NCBI GenBank assembly: GCA_963825555.1
Contig: CAWGTZ010000018.1
Coordinates: 124,001 to 188,000 of the forward strand
DNA from: JAGVSR01 sp963825555
GTDB taxonomy: Bacteria > Pseudomonadota > Alphaproteobacteria > Rhizobiales > Hyphomicrobiaceae
Direction of reading: 5' to 3'
Length of the DNA stretch: 64,000 bases
Part shown: one piece after another, positions 9,056 through 16,409 of the stretch
Layout of the letters: each line of letters starts with the position of its first letter
Position numbering within the stretch: position 1 is the stretch's first letter
Translations under genes and position numbers: made by a program
The notes under the pieces: generated by a model
The model's input: the letters and a program-made list of their open reading frames with translations, nothing else
The model's database searches: none
Told to the model about the DNA's origin: nothing

Positions 9056-12000
9056 ATGCGTTTTAGACGATCGGCTTCCAAGCTCGCGGGCTTCATTGTG
9101 TTTGCCACGGCGGCGTTGATCTGCATTGCGCCGGGTGGAGGCGTGAAGGCGCAGGCGTTGCTGGAATCGATCGGGGCGATGGCGGCGGAAACTCCAGCGC
9201 CGGTCCCGCCGGTCCCCGCTGAGACCGCAGCTCCTGCCGGCGAAGCGCCCACCGCCGCACCAGCACCCGCGCCCCCCGCAGCGCAGGGCACTGAGATACC
9301 ATCTGCACCGCCTCAGAATGTCAGTCCAGACCAAGTCCCGGGCGCGCGCCCGGCACAGGTGCAGGATTCACCTCCCGCACAGGTTCAAGGTGCACCCCCG
9401 GCACAGGTCCAGGGTGCCCCTCCGGCACAGATGCAAGATACGCCTCCGGCACAGTCGCCCGATGGCGCCGCCACACCGCCGGCCAACGGAGTTCCTCCAG
9501 CAGATGCCGCAACCGTCGGTGATCCCGCTGCACAGCAAGCGACCATCGAGGAAATCCGTCAGCCTGTGGCATATTTGAAGGCTGCCATCGAGATGCTGGA
9601 ACAGGGCGTGGAAGCTGCCCGGACGGATGATGGGGAGCTGGCTCGTCTGCGATTGGAGATCGATGCGCTCGTTGCCGGAAGCGATCTCTTTTTAGAGAGC
9701 CTTCAGCCCCGCTACCAGACCGTCAACGCTCAGATTGCCAAGCTCGGCCCCGCTCCGGCCGCAGATCAGCCAGCGGAAGCGCCGGCCCTCGCCGCGGAGC
9801 GCGCGCGTCTGGGCCGTCTGGCGGCCGAGATCGATGGCGCGATTAAGGCAACGGGGCTGGTCCAGTTTCGCGCACGCGAGCTTCTGACCAAGGTGCAGGA
9901 CTATCGTGCGAGCATCTTCACCAGCCAGCTCTTCAAACGGAGCAACTCACCCCTGAGCCTCGACACATGGCGCAGCATCGGGAACGCAATGCCCGCAGCC
10001 ATCAGCGAGTTGAAATGGTCCTTCTGGCGCTGGCGCCGCGCAGCTGCAGATGACATCCCGGCCATCGTCGCTTTGTTCCTCGCCTCGATTGGCATTTATT
10101 TCGGGCTTGCGCGGTTGCGCCGGTCCGTCTTCGCGCGCCGGCTGGATACCCCGCGAACAGAACCGCCGGACTTTTTCGAACGCGCCGGCACAGCCGGTTG
10201 GGTGGCCGGCCTCCTTGTGTTGCCGTCGGCCGTAGCCGCGACCGTGCTGACCATGGGGCTGGACGAGCTGGGCCTCTGGTTTCTGGACAACGAACGGCTG
10301 GCGCTGACCTTGCTCCCCGCCTTCGTCGTGTTTGTCGCAGTGCGTTCTCTGGCCCGGGCCATCCTTCAGCCGGCGCGTCCGGAGTGGCGGCTCGTGGATC
10401 TGGCTGACGGTCCAGCCGCATCGCTCGCGACGGCCGTCACTTTCATCGGCGCGATTTATGCAGTCGACCAACTGCTCAAGGAAGCAATCCGCATCCTCGC
10501 AATGCCGCTTACCGTGAGCGTTGCCGTTGCCTTGATCTCCAGCGTCGCTTTGGCCGCACTACTCTTCAGGATCGTGGCCACCCGATTTACGCCGGCGCCA
10601 GGGCCGGAGCCCGATCTGGAACAGCCGTCTGACGCCATGACCGCACTACCGAGGGAGACAGCGGCGGAGTCTGCCCGAAGCCCCAGCGAAGTCACCTGGT
10701 GGACGCCCCGAATTCTGAAATTTCCTCTCCTAGCCGTTGCCGTTTTCATCCTCGGTGCGTCGCTCGCCGGCTATGTCGCCCTTGGCCGCTTCGTGGCCGG
10801 ACAGGTCATCGTCACGGGCAGTCTCGTCATCCTCGTTATTCTCCTCCATCTCGCCATCCGGGCACTGGTTGGAGATGAGGCCCGCCAGGAGCGTGCACTG
10901 GGTCGGGTCATGCACGACCGCTTGGGCCTCGATGAAGGTCAGTCGCGCGCCGTCTCCCGCCTGGCGGCCTTGGTGCTCGACGGCCTCCTGGCGTTCGTCG
11001 CGCTTCCTTTCATTTTGGTCACCTGGGGCGTAGCTCTTCCCGATACCCTCGCTTGGCTCAAATCCCTGCTCTTCGGCTTCGAGGTCGGGCAGTTTCGTAT
11101 TTCTCTGGCCCAGATCGCAGCGGCAGTAGCCCTGTTTACGGGCTTATTGTTTGTCACACGGATCGTCCAGCGCTGGGTCAACGCCTCCTTTCTCAGCAGC
11201 GCACGTATCGACCCAGGCGTTGCCAACTCGATCCACAAGGCCATCGGGTACGCAGGCTTCTCGCTGGCGCTGCTGATCGCCCTCTCCTACGCGGGCCTCG
11301 ACATTACCAACCTGGCGATCGTCGCCGGTGCGCTCTCCGTCGGCATTGGCTTCGGCCTGCAATCCATCGTCAACAACTTCGTCTCAGGTCTGATCCTGCT
11401 CGTCGAACGGCCAATAAAAGTCGGCGATCTTGTCGTCGTGAATAACCAGTGGGGCCGTGTGCGAAACATCGCGGTTCGGGCCACCGAGATTGAAACGGCA
11501 GACCGCTCATCGCTCATCGTTCCCAATTCCGAGCTGATCTCGACGACGGTCACTAACTGGACGCATCGCAATGCCCTCTTCCGGGTCACTATTCGCGTCT
11601 CGGTGGGCTACGACAGCGATCCGGATCAGGTCCGCGAGATCCTGCTGCGGGTCGCCACCGAGAGTCCCAATGTCCTCCAGCAGCCTCCGCCCGATGTTCT
11701 CTTCGAGAACTTCGGAGCAAGCGGTCTCGACTTCGCCCTCCACACGATCATCCCCGACGTGTCGAAGAGCTTCGTGACGCAGACGCAATTGCGCAGCCAG
11801 ATCCTGCGGGAGTTCCGCGCCGCGGGCATCGAGATCCCGTTCAATCAGACCGATGTCCACTTGCGCGATCTGGATTTCCTGAAGCCGCTTTTGGAGCGCG
11901 TGCAGGAGGTTCGGGCCAAGGAAGCAGCCGAGATGCACGGCAAGCGGCGGCAACCAGGAGGCCGACCTTCACGGACAACGCGAGCCCGGCTGATCGCCGC

Positions 12001-12136
12001 GAATGCGACGGCAAAGCATTTGACCGGGGTTCCGCAGCGCGTTCAGTGCGACGGCTCGTTGTCGGCTCTGTCCCCGAAGGCAGAAGGATTGAGCGTCTTC
12101 AGATCCAGGGCAACCAGATCGACCTTGGCGACCTGA
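9056..12136 (+). CDS. large mechanosensitive ion channel (DUF3772 plus MscS)
   Basis: The product is about 1026 residues from ATG 9056 (TTG 9053 immediately precedes it). In order it has a signal peptide or first helix (residues 8-33), a Pro/Ala/Gln-rich linker with four octapeptide repeats (residues 100-131), and a periplasmic DUF3772-like coiled region (about 155-290). Multiple transmembrane helices follow, then the MscS pore and beta domain. The pore helix is recognised by ALSVGIGFGLQSIVNNF and LLVERPIKVGDLVVV (residues 760-800). It is an inner-membrane tension-gated channel for osmotic downshock. The C-terminal 60 residues (from about MHGKRRQPGG) are low in family character and overlap the convergent gene. 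Confidence 0.88.
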   Translation: MRFRRSASKLAGFIVFATAALICIAPGGGVKAQALLESIGAMAAETPAPVPPVPAETAAPAGEAPTAAPAPAPPAAQGTEIPSAPPQNVSPDQVPGARPAQVQDSPPAQVQGAPPAQVQGAPPAQMQDTPPAQSPDGAATPPANGVPPADAATVGDPAAQQATIEEIRQPVAYLKAAIEMLEQGVEAARTDDGELARLRLEIDALVAGSDLFLESLQPRYQTVNAQIAKLGPAPAADQPAEAPALAAERARLGRLAAEIDGAIKATGLVQFRARELLTKVQDYRASIFTSQLFKRSNSPLSLDTWRSIGNAMPAAISELKWSFWRWRRAAADDIPAIVALFLASIGIYFGLARLRRSVFARRLDTPRTEPPDFFERAGTAGWVAGLLVLPSAVAATVLTMGLDELGLWFLDNERLALTLLPAFVVFVAVRSLARAILQPARPEWRLVDLADGPAASLATAVTFIGAIYAVDQLLKEAIRILAMPLTVSVAVALISSVALAALLFRIVATRFTPAPGPEPDLEQPSDAMTALPRETAAESARSPSEVTWWTPRILKFPLLAVAVFILGASLAGYVALGRFVAGQVIVTGSLVILVILLHLAIRALVGDEARQERALGRVMHDRLGLDEGQSRAVSRLAALVLDGLLAFVALPFILVTWGVALPDTLAWLKSLLFGFEVGQFRISLAQIAAAVALFTGLLFVTRIVQRWVNASFLSSARIDPGVANSIHKAIGYAGFSLALLIALSYAGLDITNLAIVAGALSVGIGFGLQSIVNNFVSGLILLVERPIKVGDLVVVNNQWGRVRNIAVRATEIETADRSSLIVPNSELISTTVTNWTHRNALFRVTIRVSVGYDSDPDQVREILLRVATESPNVLQQPPPDVLFENFGASGLDFALHTIIPDVSKSFVTQTQLRSQILREFRAAGIEIPFNQTDVHLRDLDFLKPLLERVQEVRAKEAAEMHGKRRQPGGRPSRTTRARLIAANATAKHLTGVPQRVQCDGSLSALSPKAEGLSVFRSRATRSTLAT
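9353..9448 (+). repeat. four tandem 24-bp units encoding AQ(V/M)Q(D/G)xPP
   Basis: Four in-frame 24-nt units each begin GCACAG and encode AQVQDSPP, AQVQGAPP, AQVQGAPP and AQMQDTPP, followed by a partial fifth (AQSPDG). Differences are mostly at third codon positions. The array sits in the periplasmic linker of the MscS-type channel and can expand or contract by slippage or recombination without shifting the frame. Confidence 0.9.
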
Positions 12137-12330
12137 TATGTGCTCTGCGGCCTGATCCGCTCGGACACGGTGAGGACGCCCAGGGCGACGGCAGCATTGT
12201 GGGCCGCAATCCGGCTCTCGGTGCTTTTCGCTCCCGCATCAGACAGACCTTGCACGATGAGAAAAAAGAACAGCCAGGCCACCGCGCTGCGCGCCCAGTG
12301 CCTACCACTAAAATTCAGAATGGCCACCAT
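12043..12330 (-). CDS. small hypothetical protein with one membrane helix
   Basis: This is a 95-residue frame starting at ATG 12330 (MVAILNFSGRHWARSAVAW). A hydrophobic segment, VAWLFFFLIVQGL, may be a signal anchor. A polar soluble part follows with RIAAHNAAVALGVLTVSERI. No family is recognised. Its last 94 nt overlap the 3' end of the convergent channel gene, in a stretch where the channel C terminus is itself atypical, so one of the two reading frames there may be over-long. A possible GGAG lies 11 nt before the start. Coding character is reasonable but not certain. Confidence 0.45.
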   Translation of the reverse strand: MVAILNFSGRHWARSAVAWLFFFLIVQGLSDAGAKSTESRIAAHNAAVALGVLTVSERIRPQSTYQVAKVDLVALDLKTLNPSAFGDRADNEPSH

Positions 12331-12453
12331 AACCAAACCCACTCCAAAAGGCCGACAGGGCCGTTTGGGGTAGTCTGGCGTGAAATTATTGCGCGCCGGT
12401 TAATAGCTGTGCCGCTTCGAAACGGGAGATGAAAACCCAGACGTCCGAGCCGC

Positions 12454-13179
12454 CTAATCCTCGCGATAAACCCGTTCGCGCCGTTCGTGACGTTCCTGGG
12501 CCTCCAGCGACAAAGTCGCGATGGGACGGGCGTCCAAACGCTTCAGTCCGATTGGCTCGCCAGTTTCCTCGCAATAGCCGTAGGTCCCGTCCTCGATCCG
12601 GGCGAGAGCAGCATCAATCTTTGAAACAAGCTTACGCTGGCGGTCGCGAGCCCTGAGTTCGAGCGCACGGTCGGTCTCTGAGGTCGCCCGGTCGGCGAGA
12701 TCAGCGTGCTGGACGGAATCCTCGTGCAGCCCTTCCAGTGTCTCCTTGGTCTGCCGGATAATCTCCTCCTTCCATGAGAGGAGCTTCTGGCGGAAGTAAA
12801 GCCGCTGATATTCGTTCATGAACGGCTCGTCCTCGGAAGGACGATAATCCGGCGGCAGGACAATGGCCGATGCTTTCGCGCGATCCACGAGTTTCTTATC
12901 CGACTGCTTCTGGGCAGCGCGGGTAACGGCCTTTGCCCTCTTGGGCGCAACCACCTTGGCCGCCGACTTAGAAGACGCCGGCTTTACCGGAGCTGCCTTC
13001 GCCGCAGCCTTCGACGCCGTTGTCTTCGAAGACGTTGGCTTGGCCGCCTTCACCTTGACGGCCGCAGGGGCAGAACGCGCAGCCTTCGCCCGCGCACCGC
13101 CTTTGGCCACGGCAGACCGCTTGGCGCCGGCGTTCGGCGCCGATTTAACGGTCTTACCCTTTTGATCGCGTCTGCCCAT
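12454..13179 (-). CDS. dksA: RNA polymerase-binding regulator DksA, single-cysteine form with Lys/Ala-rich N terminus
   Basis: DksA binds the RNA polymerase secondary channel and, with ppGpp, reprograms transcription. The C-terminal part (about residues 110-241) is a typical DksA: the coiled coil FRQKLLSWKEEIIRQT, a second helix with DLADRATSETDRALELRARD, and GTYGYCEETGEPIGLKRLDA. Of the four zinc-ligand positions only the first is Cys; the others read Thr, Ser and Ala, so a classical zinc finger cannot form. The N-terminal 105 residues are a Lys/Ala/Ser-rich, histone H1-like tail, longer than in enterobacterial DksA (151 residues). The tail is probably disordered and may bind nucleic acid. 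Confidence 0.88.
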   Translation of the reverse strand: MGRRDQKGKTVKSAPNAGAKRSAVAKGGARAKAARSAPAAVKVKAAKPTSSKTTASKAAAKAAPVKPASSKSAAKVVAPKRAKAVTRAAQKQSDKKLVDRAKASAIVLPPDYRPSEDEPFMNEYQRLYFRQKLLSWKEEIIRQTKETLEGLHEDSVQHADLADRATSETDRALELRARDRQRKLVSKIDAALARIEDGTYGYCEETGEPIGLKRLDARPIATLSLEAQERHERRERVYRED

Positions 13180-13402
13180 TTCCGGTCTCCGTTGAGGCTA
13201 CCTCAAGCGCCCGTGCCGGTTGCAGTGCGGCTCGACTCGCGCACCGAGACCGGATGTCGCGACCGTATTGTCGCGGGCGGTAGGGGAAGTCAAGGCAGCC
13301 GGAGCCCCAACGCGCATTTGGCGTGAATTTCCCCGCCATTGCGGTTACTTAATGTCGTTCAATTTGACGCTGTATACGCGAACATGCGCGAGAGGCACAG
13401 CG

Positions 13403-13432
13403 ATAACCAAGCCTTAACCAATTGCGTACAAT
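13403..13432 (+). promoter_or_regulatory. candidate promoter with CtrA-like box for the small RNA
   Basis: TACAAT (13427-13432) resembles a sigma-70 -10 element. The -35 region is covered by ATAA-N7-TTAACC (13403-13419), one mismatch from the CtrA consensus TTAA-N7-TTAA. CtrA boxes typically overlap the -35 region. The predicted start, about 13438-13440, coincides with the first base of a strong hairpin. Confidence 0.4.
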
Positions 13433-13437
13433 CGAGA

Positions 13438-13683
13438 GTTGTTCCGCGGTTGCGGGACAACCAAGAAGGGCCGCCTCCCATCAGGCGTCTCCCAAATACC
13501 CGAGCGAAGGAATGGCTGCATAATAGCGCTCCGACGTCCCACCACCCCGGCCAGGCCCACGTTTCCCAACGGCGGGGGCTTCCCCGAGGCGGGTTTGCAG
13601 TGCCCTCGCAAGGCGGATCGCGCTCCCAACCAAGCGCTCCTCTAGCGCCACTCTCTGTTTTTCAAGAGAGTGGCGCTTTTTCT
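13438..13683 (+). ncRNA. candidate small RNA of about 245 nt, family unassigned
   Basis: The segment begins with a ten-base-pair hairpin closed by GGTT (GTTGTTCCGC 13438-13447 with GCGGGACAAC 13452-13461, one G-U pair). It contains further small stems, for example CGCCT/AGGCG and CGGGG/CCCCG, and ends in a perfect 13-bp terminator with a U-run. A -10 element lies six nt upstream. The plus-strand reading frames in the region show no family and no ribosome-binding site, so a structured transcript fits better. It lacks the SRP RNA GGAAGGGAGCAGCC core, the RNase P conserved blocks and a tmRNA tag. A 6S-like identity cannot be excluded by eye. Confidence 0.5.
13644..13683 (+). terminator. strong rho-independent terminator
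   Basis: A perfect 13-bp stem, AGCGCCACTCTCT (13644-13656) and AGAGAGTGGCGCT (13665-13677), closes an eight-nt loop and is followed by TTTTTCT. No upstream plus-strand protein gene fits, so it most likely ends the small-RNA candidate and insulates the moxR gene. Confidence 0.85.
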
Positions 13684-13798
13684 GCCAAATAGACCTTGCG
13701 ATCCCGAGCTCTGCAGAGGCGTTGCGCCCCCTTGCCCGCTGTTCGCACGCCGACGTAGGGTCCACGCGCAAACGCCAACCAGGATGCGCGCACAAACC

Positions 13799-14644
13799 AT
13801 GAAATTCGAAGGCACAAGTAGCTACGTTGCAACGCCGGATCTAAAGGTGGCCGTCAATGCCGCCATAACGCTGCAGAGGCCACTCCTCATCAAAGGGGAG
13901 CCAGGTACCGGCAAGACCGTGCTTGCGCTCGAAGTGGCCCGTGCTCTGGATGCGCCGATCATAGAATGGCACATCAAATCCACGACCAAGGCCCAGCAGG
14001 GCCTCTACGAGTACGATGCCGTCTCGCGCTTGCGCGACAGTCAGCTGGGTGACGAGCGGGTGAAGGACATCCGCAATTACATCAAGCGCGGCAAATTATG
14101 GGAGGCGTTCGTCATGGAGCGCCGCCCCATCCTGCTCATCGACGAAATCGACAAGGCCGACATCGAGTTCCCGAATGATCTTCTGCAGGAACTCGATCGC
14201 ATGGAGTTCTTCGTCTACGAGACGGGAGAGACCATCAAAGCGCGCCAGCGCCCCATCGTCATCATCACCTCAAACAATGAGAAGGAACTGCCTGACGCTT
14301 TCCTGCGCCGCTGCTTCTTTCACTTCATCAAGTTCCCCGATCCGGAAACCATGCAGAAGATCGTGGATGTCCATTTCCCGGATCTGAAGGGGCGGCTCGT
14401 CTCGGAGGCGATGCGCATCTTCTATGACATGCGCGATGTTGCGGGACTAAAAAAGAAACCCTCGACATCGGAGCTCCTCGACTGGCTCAAGTTGCTGTTG
14501 CACGAAGATATCGACTTCGCCACTCTCAAGGAGACGGACAGCCGCAAGCTCATTCCGCCGCTTGCCGGCGCTTTGCTGAAAAATGAGCAGGACGTGCATC
14601 TTTTCGAGCGGATAGCTTTCATGAGCCGCCGCAAGGGCGAGTAG
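13799..14644 (+). CDS. MoxR-family AAA+ ATPase
   Basis: This is a cytoplasmic AAA+ ATPase of about 281 residues. Walker A is GEPGTGKT (residues 33-40), Walker B is ILLIDEIDKAD (about 110-120), and sensor 1 is IVIITSNNEKELPDAFLRRC. The arginine-finger and lid regions follow. MoxR proteins act as chaperone-like ATPases, usually with a von Willebrand factor A partner encoded next door, to mature or insert metal centres. Here the next gene is a GFA protein and no VWA gene is present in the window. I chose MKFEGTSSYVATPDLK as the start because it matches the family N terminus; an ATG at 13784 is in frame. Confidence 0.88.
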   Translation: MKFEGTSSYVATPDLKVAVNAAITLQRPLLIKGEPGTGKTVLALEVARALDAPIIEWHIKSTTKAQQGLYEYDAVSRLRDSQLGDERVKDIRNYIKRGKLWEAFVMERRPILLIDEIDKADIEFPNDLLQELDRMEFFVYETGETIKARQRPIVIITSNNEKELPDAFLRRCFFHFIKFPDPETMQKIVDVHFPDLKGRLVSEAMRIFYDMRDVAGLKKKPSTSELLDWLKLLLHEDIDFATLKETDSRKLIPPLAGALLKNEQDVHLFERIAFMSRRKGE

Positions 14645-14666
14645 CAGCCAGCGACAGGAACGCGCC

Positions 14667-15140
14667 ATGACCAACACAGTGCAGACCGGCGGCTGCCAAT
14701 GCGGCGCGATCCGATTTCGTGTCGAGGGCGCGTTGGATGATGCCTCCGTCTGCCACTGCCGCATGTGCCAAAAGGCGTTCGGCTCGTTCTACGGTGCTCT
14801 CGTTAATACCAAAGGCGCGACGTTGACCTGGACGCGGGGCAAGCCGAAGCATTTTGCGTCGTCAAATTTTGTGAACCGAGGTTTCTGCAAACACTGCGGT
14901 ACGCCCATCTCCTATGAAGCGCCCGATGGAGTTGCGCTTGCGATCGCCACCTTCGACCATCCCGAAATGATCGTTCCGTCCGTCCAGTTCGGGATCGAGA
15001 GCAAGCTGCCCTACGTGGATGAAATCTCTGCGCTGCCGGAACGGCACACCATCGACGATATTGCCGCCGCGCCATTCCTGGAAAAGCTGGTTTCCAACCA
15101 GCACCCCGACCACGATACCGACAAGTGGCCTCCGACGTGA
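14667..15140 (+). CDS. GFA/CENP-V domain protein (glutathione-dependent formaldehyde-activating family)
   Basis: The 157-residue protein has the zinc-binding cysteine pattern of the GFA family: GGCQCGAIRF near residue 10, CHCRMCQKAFGS near residue 29, and GFCKHCGTPISYE near residue 75. Gfa accelerates formation of S-hydroxymethylglutathione, but most family members have no tested function, so a role in formaldehyde handling is only possible. The start follows a GACAGGAACGC region 22 nt after moxR. Its stop overlaps the start of the radical SAM gene by four nt, which suggests translational coupling. Confidence 0.85.
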   Translation: MTNTVQTGGCQCGAIRFRVEGALDDASVCHCRMCQKAFGSFYGALVNTKGATLTWTRGKPKHFASSNFVNRGFCKHCGTPISYEAPDGVALAIATFDHPEMIVPSVQFGIESKLPYVDEISALPERHTIDDIAAAPFLEKLVSNQHPDHDTDKWPPT

Positions 15141-16204
15141 GTGGTGGCGACCGGACCCTGCGCACCGCGCATGATCTCGTCGTTGCCGGCCTCGTGCCTG
15201 CACGTGCGAAGGCCGGTTTGGAAATCGTGACGGGTCGCTATGCCGCCGCCATCACACCGGTTGTAGCCTCCCTGATCGACCACACGAATGCGGCCGACGC
15301 CATCGCGCGGCAATTCGTTCCCGATGTCCGCGAACTCGATGCACACCCGGCGGAACTGGCCGACCCGATCGGGGATCATGCCAAGAGCCCCGTGCCCGGT
15401 CTTGTCCATCGTTATCACGACCGAGTCCTGTTGAAGATCGTGGGTATCTGCCCGGTCTATTGCCGCTTCTGCTTTCGCCGCGAGATGGTTGGCCCTGAAG
15501 CCGGCCGCAACATGGGTGAGGACGAGATAACAGCGGCGCTCGCTTACATCGGTGAGCACCCGAAAATCTGGGAAGTCATCCTAACCGGCGGCGACCCGTT
15601 CATGCTCTCCGAGCGGCGGGTGCGTTCGATCACCAGGCGCCTCGCCGCGATTTCGCACGTGAAAATACTGCGCTGGCACACACGCGTGCCGGTGGTGGAT
15701 CCGGAGCGCGTCTCACCAGAATTCGTGGCCGCTTTGAGATCTGCCGGCGCCAGCGTCGTCGTCGGCCTGCATATCAACCACCCGCGCGAACTCTCACCCG
15801 GGGCGCGTGCCGCGATCGCCCGTCTTGCCGATGCGGGCCTGCCTCTCCTCAGCCAGACCGTTCTGCTCAAGGGCGTGAACGACGACGCCGATACTCTGGA
15901 AGACCTGATGCGCGCATTCGTCGAGAACCGCATCGTGCCCTATTACCTCCACCATGGAGATCTGGCGCCGGGGACGGCACACTTTCGCGTGCCCATCGCG
16001 CGCGGCCTCGAGATCATGGCCGAGTTGTGCCGGCGTCTCTCAGGGATTGCGCGGCCCGATTATGTGCTCGATCTGCCGGGGGCGTTCGGGAAGGTTTCCC
16101 TGCTCTCGTCTGCTGTGAGCAAGTCCGCCGGGTTATACGAGATCCGCGATCGTCAGGGCCGTATCCACATGTATCGAGATATCCTCGCCGCCCGTGGGGC
16201 TTAG
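15137..16204 (+). CDS. lysine-2,3-aminomutase-like radical SAM protein (KamA/EpmB family)
   Basis: This protein of about 355 residues carries the radical SAM motif CPVYCRFC (near residue 105-112) followed by FRREMVGP, and PLP-region features such as LTGGDPFMLS and PYYLHHGDLAPGTAHFR. In EpmB the enzyme converts (S)-alpha-lysine to (R)-beta-lysine, which EpmA attaches to elongation factor P; longer clostridial KamA enzymes catabolise lysine. The length fits the EpmB-like class. I chose GTG 15137 because it overlaps the upstream TGA in the usual GTGA pattern; GTG 15125 is also in frame. No epmA or efp lies in this window. Confidence 0.85.
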   Translation: MSGGDRTLRTAHDLVVAGLVPARAKAGLEIVTGRYAAAITPVVASLIDHTNAADAIARQFVPDVRELDAHPAELADPIGDHAKSPVPGLVHRYHDRVLLKIVGICPVYCRFCFRREMVGPEAGRNMGEDEITAALAYIGEHPKIWEVILTGGDPFMLSERRVRSITRRLAAISHVKILRWHTRVPVVDPERVSPEFVAALRSAGASVVVGLHINHPRELSPGARAAIARLADAGLPLLSQTVLLKGVNDDADTLEDLMRAFVENRIVPYYLHHGDLAPGTAHFRVPIARGLEIMAELCRRLSGIARPDYVLDLPGAFGKVSLLSSAVSKSAGLYEIRDRQGRIHMYRDILAARGA

Positions 16205-16409
16205 GCTTCTTTGGCTTGAGTTGTCCGTTGCCAAAGCCTGGCACCACACGCGCTGCCCCGCAGCGCGGGGTACGATCAAGATTGCCGGATCAAATTGCAC
16301 ATGCCAAAGTGCCGCACAAATTCGTCTTCGCCGCGCTGGCTCGAAGCGGGTTCGGCTCCCGGCATTGATCCGGGACAGCAATTAAAGACAACCCTGGGGA
16401 GGGAGTTGG

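Noticed and set aside
13530..13580. Resemblance of CCCGGCCAGGCCC to the SRP RNA loop
   Set aside because: The invariant GGAAGGGAGCAGCC core that must follow is absent.
13339..13692. Plus-strand frame of 117 codons across the small-RNA candidate
   Set aside because: It runs through the terminator hairpin, has no ribosome-binding site and is Pro/Arg/Ser-rich without any motif.
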